A DNA stretch of 64,000 nucleotides from Streptomyces sp. NBC_01198 (GTDB lineage: Bacteria; Actinomycetota; Actinomycetes; Streptomycetales; Streptomycetaceae): NCBI RefSeq assembly GCF_036010485.1, contig NZ_CP108568.1, forward strand, positions 5,029,001-5,093,000. The letters are read 5' to 3'. Position 1 is the first letter of the stretch; the number at the start of each line of letters is the position of its first letter. The notes under the pieces were generated by a model. That model saw nothing but the letters and a program-made list of their open reading frames with translations. It had not been told where the DNA came from and searched no databases. Below are positions 1-8,306 of the stretch, piece by piece. Both the position numbers and the translations under genes were made by a program.

Positions 1-138
1 GCCAGAGACGAGGACGGTGGCGGCTCTGGCTGAGCGGCGGCCGGCCGTGAGAAAAGGGAGAGATCGAAGCGTCCGGAAGCAGCGGCCGGAACTGGGGCGG
101 GCGCGGATGTCCGCATGAGGAATCACCACCGGATGGAA

Positions 139-170
139 GGGGCATCGACCGGATATTCGGTCGATGCCCC
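139..170. terminator. Perfect 13-bp stem hairpin
   Basis: Arms at 139-151 and 158-170 are exact reverse complements around a 6-nt loop (GATATT). There is no U-tract, as is usual in Streptomyces. It lies beyond the 3' end of mtnP (minus strand) and could also end transcription of an unseen gene to the left. Bases 1-138 show no convincing gene. Confidence 0.55.
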
Positions 171-207
171 CACCATCGCGCAGATCGAAGGCACCGCGGC
201 CGGCCCC

Positions 208-234
208 TGTGGATAACTCCGCACCTGTGGATAA
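208..234 (-). other. Pair of DnaA-box-like 9-mers
   Basis: TGTGGATAA occurs at 208-216 and 226-234, which is TTATCCACA on the minus strand, twice in the same orientation and 18 bp apart. The flanks are also partly repeated (CCTGTGGATAACT). This 9-mer is the E. coli-type DnaA box. No origin genes (dnaA, dnaN) are in view, so a DnaA titration or regulatory site is only a guess; chance recurrence of a common Streptomyces word is possible. Confidence 0.35.
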
Positions 235-288
235 CTGCGGAATCGTCAGCCTGCTCCAGGTCCAGGTGGACGCCGAGGCGGCCGCCGG

Positions 289-1146
289 TTACGGCAGCGT
301 GATGCCCGGATCCTGTCCGCCCAGCGCCTCCACGCACAGGCACTTGCGCTCGTCGTTGCCGGGCAGCGCTCCGATCACCTCGAAGAGCACGTCCCGCATG
401 CGCCCCACGTTCGCCGCGAAGACCTCCAGGACTTCCTCATGGGCGACGCCCTCGCCGGTGTCCGCACCCGCGTCGAGGTCGGTGACCAGCGTCAGGGACG
501 TGTAGCAGAGGCCGAGCTCCCGAGCCAGGACCGCCTCGGGGTGACCGGTCATACCGACCACCGACCAGCCCTGGGCCGCGTGCCACAACGATTCCGCGCG
601 GGTGGAGAAGCGAGGTCCTTCCACAACGACAAGGGTCCCGCCGGCCACGGCTTCCCACCCGGTCGCCCGAGCTGTGTTCACCGCGACCTTCCGGCCTACC
701 GGGCAGTAAGGGTCGGCGAATGTCACGTGCACGACATTGGGCACCTGGCCGTCCGACCGGGCCTCTCCGTCGAAGTACGACTGCGCTCGCGATTTCGTAC
801 GGTCCACGAGCTGGTCGGGCACGAGCAAGGTGCCGGGACCGTACTCGGCGCGCAGGCCGCCGACCGCGCACGGGCCGAGGACCTGACGGACTCCGACTGA
901 GCGCAGCGCCCACAGGTTCGCCCGGTAGTTGATCTTGTGCGGTGGCAGGTGATGGTCGCGGCCGTGCCGGGGCAGGAACGCCACCCGGCGGCCGGAGACG
1001 GTTCCGAGGAAGAGGGAGTCGCTGGCCGGCCCGTAGGGGGTGTCGACCGTGATCTCGGTCACGTCGTCTAGGAATGAATAGAAGCCCGACCCGCCGATCA
1101 CGCCGATCTCGGCCTGCTCCTGGGTCGCGTCGCTGCTCTGCACCAT
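289..1146 (-). CDS. mtnP: S-methyl-5'-thioadenosine phosphorylase
   Basis: It cleaves 5'-methylthioadenosine with phosphate to adenine and methylthioribose-1-phosphate in cytosolic methionine salvage. The 285-residue protein has the family order: a GGSGFY phosphate loop near residue 18, an RHGRDHHLPPHKINYRANLW segment near 60-80 (the MTAP form of the purine phosphorylase signature), EGPRFSTRAES, and a base-binding stretch MTGHPEAVLARELG. The ATG at 1146 is preceded by AAGGTGAT; an in-frame ATG at 1176 would add ten atypical residues. It lies downstream of the FmdB gene on the same strand, with a hairpin between them. Related nucleoside phosphorylases are less likely because of the MTAP-type motifs. 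Confidence 0.93.
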   Translation of the reverse strand: MVQSSDATQEQAEIGVIGGSGFYSFLDDVTEITVDTPYGPASDSLFLGTVSGRRVAFLPRHGRDHHLPPHKINYRANLWALRSVGVRQVLGPCAVGGLRAEYGPGTLLVPDQLVDRTKSRAQSYFDGEARSDGQVPNVVHVTFADPYCPVGRKVAVNTARATGWEAVAGGTLVVVEGPRFSTRAESLWHAAQGWSVVGMTGHPEAVLARELGLCYTSLTLVTDLDAGADTGEGVAHEEVLEVFAANVGRMRDVLFEVIGALPGNDERKCLCVEALGGQDPGITLP

Positions 1147-1177
1147 GATGATCACCTTAGGCCGGGCGGGGAACACG

Positions 1178-1211
1178 ACGAACCCCCGTCGTCCAAGCGA
1201 CGGAGGTTCGT
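1178..1211 (-). terminator. Hairpin between fmdB-like gene and mtnP
   Basis: Arms of 14 nt (1178-1191 and 1198-1211) pair with one G-U and a 6-nt loop. It starts 37 nt past the stop of the FmdB-family gene on the minus strand and lies just upstream of mtnP, so it probably ends or attenuates fmdB transcription before mtnP. Confidence 0.55.
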
Positions 1212-1248
1212 AGGGTTCAGCGGATGCGGCAGTTCGTTGCCAATGGCC

Positions 1249-1575
1249 TCAGGCGGCCGACGAACTGCTCGACGTGGACGACGAGCCGGACGAGCTCGAC
1301 GAGGAGGACTCGGACGAGCCCGATGCCGAGCTTCCCCCCGACTTGCTGTCCGCGCCCGCACTGCCGGTTTTGGCAGCAGGCGCGGTGCTGGACGAGGAGC
1401 TGCGGCTGTCGGTCCGGTAGAAGCCGGAGCCCTTGAAGACCACGCCCACGGCGGAGAACACCTTGCGCAGTCGTCCGCTGCAGTTGGGGCACACGCTCAG
1501 CGCGTCATCGCTGAACTTCTGCACCACCTCAAGGCCCTCGCCGCACTCGGTGCACTGGTACTGATACGTCGGCAC
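1249..1575 (-). CDS. FmdB family zinc-ribbon protein
   Basis: A 108-residue protein starting with GTG (MPTYQYQC...). The N-terminal third is a zinc ribbon with CTEC (C8, C11) and CPNC (C29, C32), followed by the FmdB hallmark G-V-V-F-K-G-S-G-F-Y. The second half is low-complexity Ser/Ala/Gly and probably disordered. FmdB proteins were named as putative regulators near formamidase genes; their molecular role is unsettled. The start is supported by AGGAGGAG just upstream. A CIRCE-like box sits immediately upstream of the ribosome binding site, which suggests heat-shock (HrcA) control. The family call is firm; the function is not known. Confidence 0.9.
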   Translation of the reverse strand: MPTYQYQCTECGEGLEVVQKFSDDALSVCPNCSGRLRKVFSAVGVVFKGSGFYRTDSRSSSSSTAPAAKTGSAGADSKSGGSSASGSSESSSSSSSGSSSTSSSSSAA

Positions 1576-1584
1576 TAGCTCCTC

Positions 1585-1611
1585 CTGGCACTCTCACTCA
1601 ATGAGTGCTAA
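1585..1611. promoter_or_regulatory. CIRCE-like HrcA operator
   Basis: CTGGCACTC (1585-1593), nine bases, then GAGTGCTAA (1603-1611). The consensus is TTAGCACTC-N9-GAGTGCTAA: the right half is 9/9, the left 7/9, and the spacer is exactly nine. It lies between the candidate promoter and the ribosome binding site of the minus-strand FmdB gene, where an HrcA dimer would block transcription. The left half is probably degraded because it abuts the Shine-Dalgarno. Confidence 0.65.
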
Positions 1612-1620
1612 CGACGCTCA

Positions 1621-1649
1621 ATAGTGCAGCATTTCCGTGCGTCAGTCCA
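1621..1649 (-). promoter_or_regulatory. Candidate promoter of the FmdB-family gene
   Basis: On the minus strand TGGACT (1649-1644) and CACTAT (1626-1621) are separated by 17 bp. Both hexamers are weak matches to the housekeeping consensus, but the spacing and the CIRCE-like box just downstream support the assignment. Confidence 0.4.
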
Positions 1650-2964
1650 CCGTGACCCCCCGACGGTGACCGATCACACCCGACGCCACTACACCCCGCT
1701 GCCCCGGCACCAGGTGGCGGCGCAGCCCCACGAGCATCACGAGCGCGACGACTGTGCCGGTCAGGGGCACGGTGAAGCCGGCATGCGCTCCAGCGCGATC
1801 GGCCAGCAGACCCGCGACGGTGACCGCTGCCGCCTGCCCGAGCGCGACGGCGCCTGTCAGCCAGGTAAAGGCCTCGGTCCGAGCGGAGGACGGCACCAGC
1901 GCGTCTACCAAGGTGTAGCCGGTGATCAGCGCCGGCGCGATGCACAGCCCGACCACCAGGCCGAGTACGCCGAGCACCGGCAGGGCTTGCACGGCCCACA
2001 GTGGCCCGCAGGCGAGTGCCAATGCCGTGTATGCGGCCAGCAGGCGCAGGCGGGGGCTGCGTCGCCATGTGACGGCGCCGTAGACCACGCCCGCCAGCAT
2101 GTTGGCCGCCGCGAAGATGCCGTAGACCACGCCGCTGAGGCCCGGGTGACCGGCTTCCTTGGTGAATGCGGTGATCGACACCTGCATGCCGCCGAAAACG
2201 GCACCGATGCCGAGGAACGCGATGACCAGCGCGCGGACGCCAGGGATGGACAACGCCGACGCGCTGCGCCGAGCGCTGCCTGCGCCCATGCGGTGCGGGA
2301 CGGGGGCGGTCTTCCGTTGCACAGCGAAAAGACTTCCTCCCGCAAGCGTCAGCGCTGCCTCGGCGATGAGCCCGGCCGCCGGGTGCACTCCCGTGCACAG
2401 TGCCGTGGCGAGAACCGGTCCGATGACGAAGGTGAACTCGTCGGTCACCGATTCGAAGGCCGCCGCGGTCTGCATGAGCGGCGACCTGCCGGGAGAGAGG
2501 CCGTCCAGGGTCACGGCCCAGCGCGAACGCACCATCGGTCCGATCTGCGGCACGGTCGCCCCGGTCGGCACCGCCGCCGCGAAGAGCACCCAGACGGGCA
2601 CGTGCGCCAGTCCAAGCGCCACTAGAGCGCTGACGGAGGCGGCATGCAAGGCGATGCCGGGCACCAGGACTGCGCGCTGCCCGAACCGGTCGGCCAGTCG
2701 GCCGCCACGCGGCGAGCAGACCGCCATGGCCACGCCCGTCACCGCCGCAACGGCTCCGGCCGTCCCGAAGGAGCCTGTGGTGTGTTCAACGAGGAGCACG
2801 ATGCTGATCGTGAGCATCGCGAAGGGCTGCCGTGCGGCGAACCCCGGGAGGACGAACGCCCATACTCCCGGCGTGCCCAGCAGTTGCCGGTAACCCGGCG
2901 CTCGGGCAGTGCTGTCCTCCGGGGAAGGCAAGGTGGACGGGGAGGTGGGCACCGTGGATGCCAC
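1642..2964 (-). CDS. MFS family transporter
   Basis: An integral membrane protein of about 440 residues with the hydrophobic periodicity of 12 transmembrane helices and the inter-helix loop GGRLADRFGQR after helix 2, the usual major facilitator signature. A disordered Thr/Ser/Pro N-terminus precedes helix 1. The substrate cannot be read; an efflux role for a small molecule is the common guess for this subfamily. I chose the GTG at 2964 (V-A-S-T-V-P); a GTG or ATG up to 3006 is possible and would add a charged 14-residue stretch. It is transcribed alone, ending close to the FmdB promoter. Confidence 0.85.
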   Translation of the reverse strand: MASTVPTSPSTLPSPEDSTARAPGYRQLLGTPGVWAFVLPGFAARQPFAMLTISIVLLVEHTTGSFGTAGAVAAVTGVAMAVCSPRGGRLADRFGQRAVLVPGIALHAASVSALVALGLAHVPVWVLFAAAVPTGATVPQIGPMVRSRWAVTLDGLSPGRSPLMQTAAAFESVTDEFTFVIGPVLATALCTGVHPAAGLIAEAALTLAGGSLFAVQRKTAPVPHRMGAGSARRSASALSIPGVRALVIAFLGIGAVFGGMQVSITAFTKEAGHPGLSGVVYGIFAAANMLAGVVYGAVTWRRSPRLRLLAAYTALALACGPLWAVQALPVLGVLGLVVGLCIAPALITGYTLVDALVPSSARTEAFTWLTGAVALGQAAAVTVAGLLADRAGAHAGFTVPLTGTVVALVMLVGLRRHLVPGQRGVVASGVIGHRRGVTVD

Positions 2965-3159
2965 AGCCTGGTCTTTCTGCTGTCTGGTAGCGCGGTGGCG
3001 GTGCAAAGCCGTGCCATCACGCCGAGAGCCGTCCGCTCAGCGCGGTGTTCCGCGCCGGCTCTGCGTCAGACAGAGGTTGTGCTCGACAAATACCGCACCA
3101 TGCTACGCGGCTTTGCCGGCGCCTCGTCCTGGTCCGATCGCTCCTTCACCCTGGCGTTT

Positions 3160-4665
3160 TCACACCTGGCGTTGCCCTTCGCGCTGCCCGAGCCAGCCCG
3201 CGAGCTTGCCACCGCGTCCGACGGCCCGCAGACGGTCCTCCGCGGCGTCCCGCACCGGGTCGGTGGCGACGACGAGCAGCTCGTCACCCCGCCGCAGGGT
3301 CGTCGACGGCAGGGGCACGAAGCTGGCGCCGTCTCGCACGACGAGGGTGACCGCGGACCCGGTCGGAAGCCGCAACTCGTTCACCTCGACGCCGTGCATA
3401 CGCGAACCCTCCGGAATGGCCACGGAGAGCAGATGACCGCGCAGCCGCTCGAGAGGCGCCGATTCGATACCCAGATCCGCCGGGCCGCTGCCCGCGCCGA
3501 GATGGAGCCGCCGCGCCAGCCACGGCAGCGTCGGGCCCTGCACCAGGGTGTAGAAAATCACCAGTACGAAGACGATATTGAAGATCCTGCGACTGTCACC
3601 CACCCCGGTGACCATCGGGATGGTGGCCAAAACGATCGGTACCGCCCCGCGCAGCCCCGCCCACGACATCAGCGCCTGTTCGCGCCACGGGATGCGGAAG
3701 GGCAACAGGCTGATCACGACCTCCGCGGGCCGTGCGAGCGCGGTGAGGAACAGGCCGATGATCAGAGCGGGCACGACGTCGTCACCCAACTCGTGCGGCG
3801 TCACCAGCAAGCCGAGCAGCACGAACAGGCCGATCTGGGCGATCCAGCCCAGCCCCTCCGCGAAGCCCCGGGTCGCCGGCCGGTGTGGGAGCTTCGCATT
3901 ACCGAGAATGAGCGAGGCGATGTAGACGGCGAGAAAGCCGGAGCCGTGCGCCATGGCGCCGGCCGCGTAGGCAGCCACCGCGATGGCCATCACGGCAATC
4001 GGGTAGAGGCCGGAAGCCGGGAGGGCGACGTGCTTGAGCCCGTAGGCGCCGACCCAGCCCACGGCGAGCCCGACGGCGGCCCCGATCGTCAGTTCAAGGA
4101 GGATCTCGCCGAGCAGGTAGTACCAGGAGTCGATGGGCCCGGTCGCGGAGAAAGCGACAACCATGATCACGACGGGCGCGTCGTTGAATCCGGACTCGGC
4201 CTCCAGCACCCCGGTCACCCGCTTGGGCAGCGACACATTGCGCAGCACGGAGAACACCGCGGCGGCGTCGGTCGACGACACCACCGCTCCGATGATCAGC
4301 GACTGCCGCCAGTCGAGCCCCACCGCGTAATGTGCCGCGCCAGCGGTGATGAACACGCTCACAAGGACGCCGACCGTCGACAGGACGGCGGCGATGGGCA
4401 TCACCGGTTTGATCTCATGCCACTTCGTACCGAGTCCGCCCTCGGCGAGGATCACCACAAGTGCGGCGTAGCCGAGCACTTGGGTCAGCTCGACGTCGTC
4501 GAAGGTGAAGCCGAACACGCCGTCCTGTCCGATGGCGACGCCGATGCCGAGATAGATGAGCAGGGTCGGCAAGCCGCTCCTGGAGGCCAGGCGGACGGCC
4601 ACGACGGCGACGAGCAGCACTGCCGCGCCGACCAGCAGGATCTCATTCAGGTGGTGGACAGTCAG
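3160..4665 (-). CDS. Potassium/proton antiporter, NhaP2/CvrA type
   Basis: About 501 residues: a CPA1-type Na+/H+ exchanger domain of roughly 12 membrane helices (residues 1-390) followed by a TrkA-C regulatory domain (about 410-490, with LPTGSAVTLVVRDG and RRGDELLVVAT). The domain order matches NhaP2 antiporters that export K+ in exchange for protons; the ion is inferred. Start: the first GTG (4620) would cut off conserved N-terminal residues. In frame 45 bases upstream is CTG reading (M)TVHHLNEILL, preceded by AAAGGA at a good distance, so a CTG start is likely. The gene stands alone with an AT-rich upstream region (4670-4715). Confidence 0.88.
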   Translation of the reverse strand: MTVHHLNEILLVGAAVLLVAVVAVRLASRSGLPTLLIYLGIGVAIGQDGVFGFTFDDVELTQVLGYAALVVILAEGGLGTKWHEIKPVMPIAAVLSTVGVLVSVFITAGAAHYAVGLDWRQSLIIGAVVSSTDAAAVFSVLRNVSLPKRVTGVLEAESGFNDAPVVIMVVAFSATGPIDSWYYLLGEILLELTIGAAVGLAVGWVGAYGLKHVALPASGLYPIAVMAIAVAAYAAGAMAHGSGFLAVYIASLILGNAKLPHRPATRGFAEGLGWIAQIGLFVLLGLLVTPHELGDDVVPALIIGLFLTALARPAEVVISLLPFRIPWREQALMSWAGLRGAVPIVLATIPMVTGVGDSRRIFNIVFVLVIFYTLVQGPTLPWLARRLHLGAGSGPADLGIESAPLERLRGHLLSVAIPEGSRMHGVEVNELRLPTGSAVTLVVRDGASFVPLPSTTLRRGDELLVVATDPVRDAAEDRLRAVGRGGKLAGWLGQREGQRQV

Positions 4666-4845
4666 GGGCCCGATCCTTTCAACTTTGTTGCCTAGTCTAA
4701 TATTTTACCTTCTCTTGACGTTGCATGGTCCACCTTATGGCTGGCCGGACTCCGAGTCCTGGCCCCACAAGGCATGCGCCTATGGTTGCCCTTGCACAAC
4801 GAGCACCTTGATCATCTGGTCCGCCCTGCCCCTCGAAGGACAGCG
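4666..4845. promoter_or_regulatory. Divergent promoter region, antiporter / acylase
   Basis: The 180-bp divergent intergenic region contains an AT-rich core (about 4680-4720) that is unusual for this genome. On the plus strand TTGACG (4715-4720) and TATGGC (4736-4741) are 15 bp apart, a short but possible promoter for the acylase. No clear operator dyad was seen. Confidence 0.3.
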
Positions 4846-7566
4846 ATGCCCGCACGGAAGAAGTCCCGCCGCGTCCGCTACATCGTGATCACGATCGTGC
4901 TGCTGCTCGTGGCGGGCATCGGCTTCGGCTCGTACTGGAGCGTCAGTACGGTGCGTGCCTCGTTCCCACAGACATCCGGCTCGCTCAAGCTCGACGGTCT
5001 GTCCGCGCCGGTCGACGTCAAGCGTGACGCCTACGGCATCCCGCAGATCTACGCGGACACCCCGCAGGACCTCTTCCGCGCCCAGGGCTACGTCCAGGCG
5101 CAGGACCGCTTCTACGAGATGGACGTGCGCCGCCATCTCACGTCGGGGCGGCTGTCGGAGATGTTCGGCAAGGGGCAGGTCGAGACGGACGCCTTCCTGC
5201 GCACCCTGAACTGGCACGGCATCGCGCAGGAGGAGTACAACACCAAGCTCGACGCCACCACCAAGGAGTACCTGAAGGCCTACAGTGACGGCGTCAACGC
5301 ATACCTCAACGACCACAGTGGCGCCGCCCTCTCCGTCGAGTACGCAGCGCTGAAGCTCACCAACCACTACAAGCCTGAGCTGTGGACGCCCGTCGACTCG
5401 GTGGCCTGGCTCAAGGCGATGGCGTGGGATCTGCGCGGCAACATGCAGGACGAAATCGATCGTGCGCTCATGACGAGCCGCCTCAGCCAGGCGCAGATCA
5501 AGCAGCTCTATCCCGCCTACCCCTACGACCGGAATCAGCCGATCGTCGACGCGGGCTCCGTCGACTCGGTCACCGGTGACTACGCCCCGGCGAACTCGTC
5601 CGGTCCGCAGGGGCTGAGCAGCACCGTCGACAGCCAGCTCGCGGGCATCTCGCAGATCATCGACCAGATGCCGGCGATGCTCGGCCCGACCGGTAGCGGC
5701 ATCGGCTCCAACTCGTGGGTGGTGTCCGGCGCCTACACCACCACGGGCAAACCGCTGTTGGCCAACGACCCGCACCTGGCGCCGCAATTGCCCTCGCTGT
5801 GGTACCAGATGGGTCTGCACTGCCGCACGGTGAACAACGCCTGTCCTTACGACGTGGTCGGCTACACCTTCTCCGGTATGCCTGGAGTCGTCATAGGCCA
5901 CAACCAGGACATCGCCTGGGGCATGACCAACCTGGGAGCGGACGTCACCGATCTCTACCTGGAGAAGGTGACCGCGAGCACCTACCTCGTCGATGGCAAG
6001 CAGAAGCCGTTCACGACGCGCAAGGAAGTCATCAAGGTCGCGGGCGGCAAGAACCGCGTGATCACCGTACGGAGCACCAACAACGGTCCGCTCATCTCCG
6101 ACCGTAGCGACGAGATCCGTGACGTGGGGCAGACCGCACCAGTCACGGATGCCCCCGGCGGTGTCAACGCCGGATACGCGGTCGCCCTCAAATGGACGGC
6201 ACTCACTCCTTCGAAGACCATGGATGCCGTCTTCGAACTCGACAGGGCGACCGACTTCGACCACTTCCGTGACGCCGCGGCCGACTTCGCGGTCCCGTCG
6301 CAGAATCTGATCTACGCCGACGTCAAGGGCAACATCGGTTACCAGGCACCCGGGCAGGTGCCGATCCGCGCGACCGACGACGACGGCACCTATCCGGTGC
6401 CCGGCTGGGACTCGCACTACGACTGGGAAAAGAAGAGCATCCCGTTCAAGTCCATGCCGTACGAGTACAACCCCCCTCGCGGGTACATCGTGACGGCGAA
6501 TCAGGCGGTCATCGACCAGAGCAAGTATCCGTTCCTGCTCACCCAGGACTGGGGATACGGCACCCGCAGCCAGCGCATCAACGACCTCATCGCCTCCAAG
6601 ATCAAGGACGGCGGCAAGGTCTCGATGGACGACATGCAGGCGATGCAGGGCGACGACAGCAGCGAGATCGCCAAGCTGCTCGTTCCGTACCTCCTGAAAG
6701 TCGACATTTCTAACGACAAGAACAGTTATGTGCGTAACGCACAGAAACTGCTCGAAGGCTGGGACTACAACCAGGACGCCGACTCCGCCGCCGCTGCGTA
6801 TTTCAACGCAGTGTGGCGCAATGTGCTGAAGCTCGCCTTCGGCAACAAGCTGCCGAAGGAGCTGCGCCCCGAGGGCCAGTGCTTGCGGGTGCCACCCGTC
6901 GGCCAGACAGGGCCGGTCGACAATCTCGACGGCAAGGGTGTCGACACCGTCGAGGAATGCGGCGAGCGCGACCCTGCCGAGGCGCAGCCGGACGGCGGTG
7001 ACCGCTGGTTCGAGGTGATGCGCGACATCCTCCCCGACCAGACCAACGCCTGGTGGACGATGTCCACCACCGCCTTCTTCGGCACGGACACGAACAAGGC
7101 CCACCACAGCACCCGTGACGAATTGCTCGAGCAGGCCATGAAGGACGCCCGCTATGAGCTCACCGCGAATCTGGGCAAGGACATAAACACCTGGAGCTGG
7201 GGTCGGTTGCACAAGCTCGACCTGAAGAACCAGACCCTCGGCACGGACGGCCCGGGCGTGATCAAGTGGCTACTCAACCGAGGTCCGTGGCAGCTCAGCG
7301 GCGGCGAGGCCGCGGTGGACGCGACCGGCTGGAACGCGGCGGGCGGATACGACGTCAACTGGGTGCCCTCCATGCGGATGATCGTCAACCTCCAGGACTT
7401 CGACAAGTCCAGGTGGATCAACCTCACCGGGGCCTCAGGCCACGCATACGACCCGCACTACACCGACCAGACCCAGAAATGGGCCGACAACGAGCTCTTG
7501 CCCTGGTATTTCTCCGATGAGCGCGTGGACCAGGAAGCCAAGGCAAAGATGGCGCTGACCCCGTAA
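4846..7566 (+). CDS. Penicillin acylase family protein (peptidase S45)
   Basis: An Ntn-hydrolase of 906 residues. An N-terminal signal anchor (about residues 12-30) predicts export or membrane tethering outside the cell. The proenzyme would self-cleave before the Ser of G-S-N-S-W-V-V, giving an alpha chain, a spacer and a beta chain whose N-terminal Ser is the nucleophile; the following NDPHL and the GVVIGHNQDIAWGMTN region are typical. Family members hydrolyse beta-lactam side chains, acyl-homoserine lactones or lipopeptide acyl groups; the natural substrate here is unknown. The ATG at 4846 follows GAAGGAC. It converges with the formyl-THF ligase. Confidence 0.92.
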   Translation: MPARKKSRRVRYIVITIVLLLVAGIGFGSYWSVSTVRASFPQTSGSLKLDGLSAPVDVKRDAYGIPQIYADTPQDLFRAQGYVQAQDRFYEMDVRRHLTSGRLSEMFGKGQVETDAFLRTLNWHGIAQEEYNTKLDATTKEYLKAYSDGVNAYLNDHSGAALSVEYAALKLTNHYKPELWTPVDSVAWLKAMAWDLRGNMQDEIDRALMTSRLSQAQIKQLYPAYPYDRNQPIVDAGSVDSVTGDYAPANSSGPQGLSSTVDSQLAGISQIIDQMPAMLGPTGSGIGSNSWVVSGAYTTTGKPLLANDPHLAPQLPSLWYQMGLHCRTVNNACPYDVVGYTFSGMPGVVIGHNQDIAWGMTNLGADVTDLYLEKVTASTYLVDGKQKPFTTRKEVIKVAGGKNRVITVRSTNNGPLISDRSDEIRDVGQTAPVTDAPGGVNAGYAVALKWTALTPSKTMDAVFELDRATDFDHFRDAAADFAVPSQNLIYADVKGNIGYQAPGQVPIRATDDDGTYPVPGWDSHYDWEKKSIPFKSMPYEYNPPRGYIVTANQAVIDQSKYPFLLTQDWGYGTRSQRINDLIASKIKDGGKVSMDDMQAMQGDDSSEIAKLLVPYLLKVDISNDKNSYVRNAQKLLEGWDYNQDADSAAAAYFNAVWRNVLKLAFGNKLPKELRPEGQCLRVPPVGQTGPVDNLDGKGVDTVEECGERDPAEAQPDGGDRWFEVMRDILPDQTNAWWTMSTTAFFGTDTNKAHHSTRDELLEQAMKDARYELTANLGKDINTWSWGRLHKLDLKNQTLGTDGPGVIKWLLNRGPWQLSGGEAAVDATGWNAAGGYDVNWVPSMRMIVNLQDFDKSRWINLTGASGHAYDPHYTDQTQKWADNELLPWYFSDERVDQEAKAKMALTP

Positions 7567-7631
7567 CCCGGCGTACATGGTGCGGGGAATCGCAGATCTG
7601 CCCGGATGCCGGGTCACTGCGACGGCAGACG

Positions 7632-8225
7632 TCACGAGCGAAAGCGATGCAGCCCCTCAGGGGTGATCGCGGCGTCCACGAGGTGGTCGTGCGGTTCCTT
7701 CGGAACCGACGCGATCACCTCGTGCGCGTAGAGAAGTACGACGACCTCGGGGCGCGTGCCGGCTCTCTCGACGCGATCGAGCACGCGGTCGTACGAGCCG
7801 CCGCCGCGGCCCAGGCGCACTCCGTGAGCGTCCGCGGCAAGACCGGGCAGCAATATCAGCCGGGCCTGCGTGACGGCGTCAGGCCCGAGCCGCGGGCCCG
7901 TCGGCTCGAACAGCCCGCGTTCGGTGCGTACCAGGGCGTCGGGGCTGCGGTATTCGGCCCAGTCCAGGTCGTTGTCGGGCAGTAGGACCGGCAGCAGCAC
8001 GCGGCTCCCCGCGTTCTGCATGGCGCCGATGAGAGGGCGTGTGCCGGGTTCCGTGCCCATGGAGACGTACGCGGCAACGGTCGCCGTGTCAGGGCGACCA
8101 GGCAGGGCGCGTACCCTCTCCATCAGCGCGGCTGCCGCGGCCTCACGCTCGTCGGCGGTCAACGCTGCTCTGGTGCGCAGGATTTGTGCCCGGAGCTTCG
8201 CTTTCTGCGTCCGAATCCCGCTCAT
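7632..8225 (-). CDS. 5-formyltetrahydrofolate cyclo-ligase
   Basis: It converts 5-formyl-THF and ATP to 5,10-methenyl-THF, recycling a storage folate. The 197-residue protein carries the family's substrate loop LPVLLPDNDLDW, the ATP-site signature LGRGGGSYDRVLDR near residues 140-155, and HEVIASVPKEPHD near the C-terminus. The ATG at 8225 is chosen; a GTG three codons earlier is possible and the Shine-Dalgarno is weak. It diverges from galU across 81 bp, a neighbourhood conserved in Streptomyces with galU and the gephyrin-like gene. Confidence 0.92.
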   Translation of the reverse strand: MSGIRTQKAKLRAQILRTRAALTADEREAAAAALMERVRALPGRPDTATVAAYVSMGTEPGTRPLIGAMQNAGSRVLLPVLLPDNDLDWAEYRSPDALVRTERGLFEPTGPRLGPDAVTQARLILLPGLAADAHGVRLGRGGGSYDRVLDRVERAGTRPEVVVLLYAHEVIASVPKEPHDHLVDAAITPEGLHRFRS

Positions 8226-8306
8226 ACCATCCACGACCGTTGTATACCAGCTGTGATGGATCGGTACCTCATCTTCCGCGCATAGGCGAACGCTATGGTG
8301 TAGCGC

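Noticed and set aside
2644-4695. Long plus-strand frame over the MFS and antiporter genes
   Set aside because: Low-complexity polar translation; both minus-strand genes are well supported.
4780-7212. 810-codon open frame antisense to the penicillin acylase
   Set aside because: Composition artefact of high GC; Val/Arg/His-rich, no domains, no ribosome binding site, and fully covered by a gene with clear family motifs.
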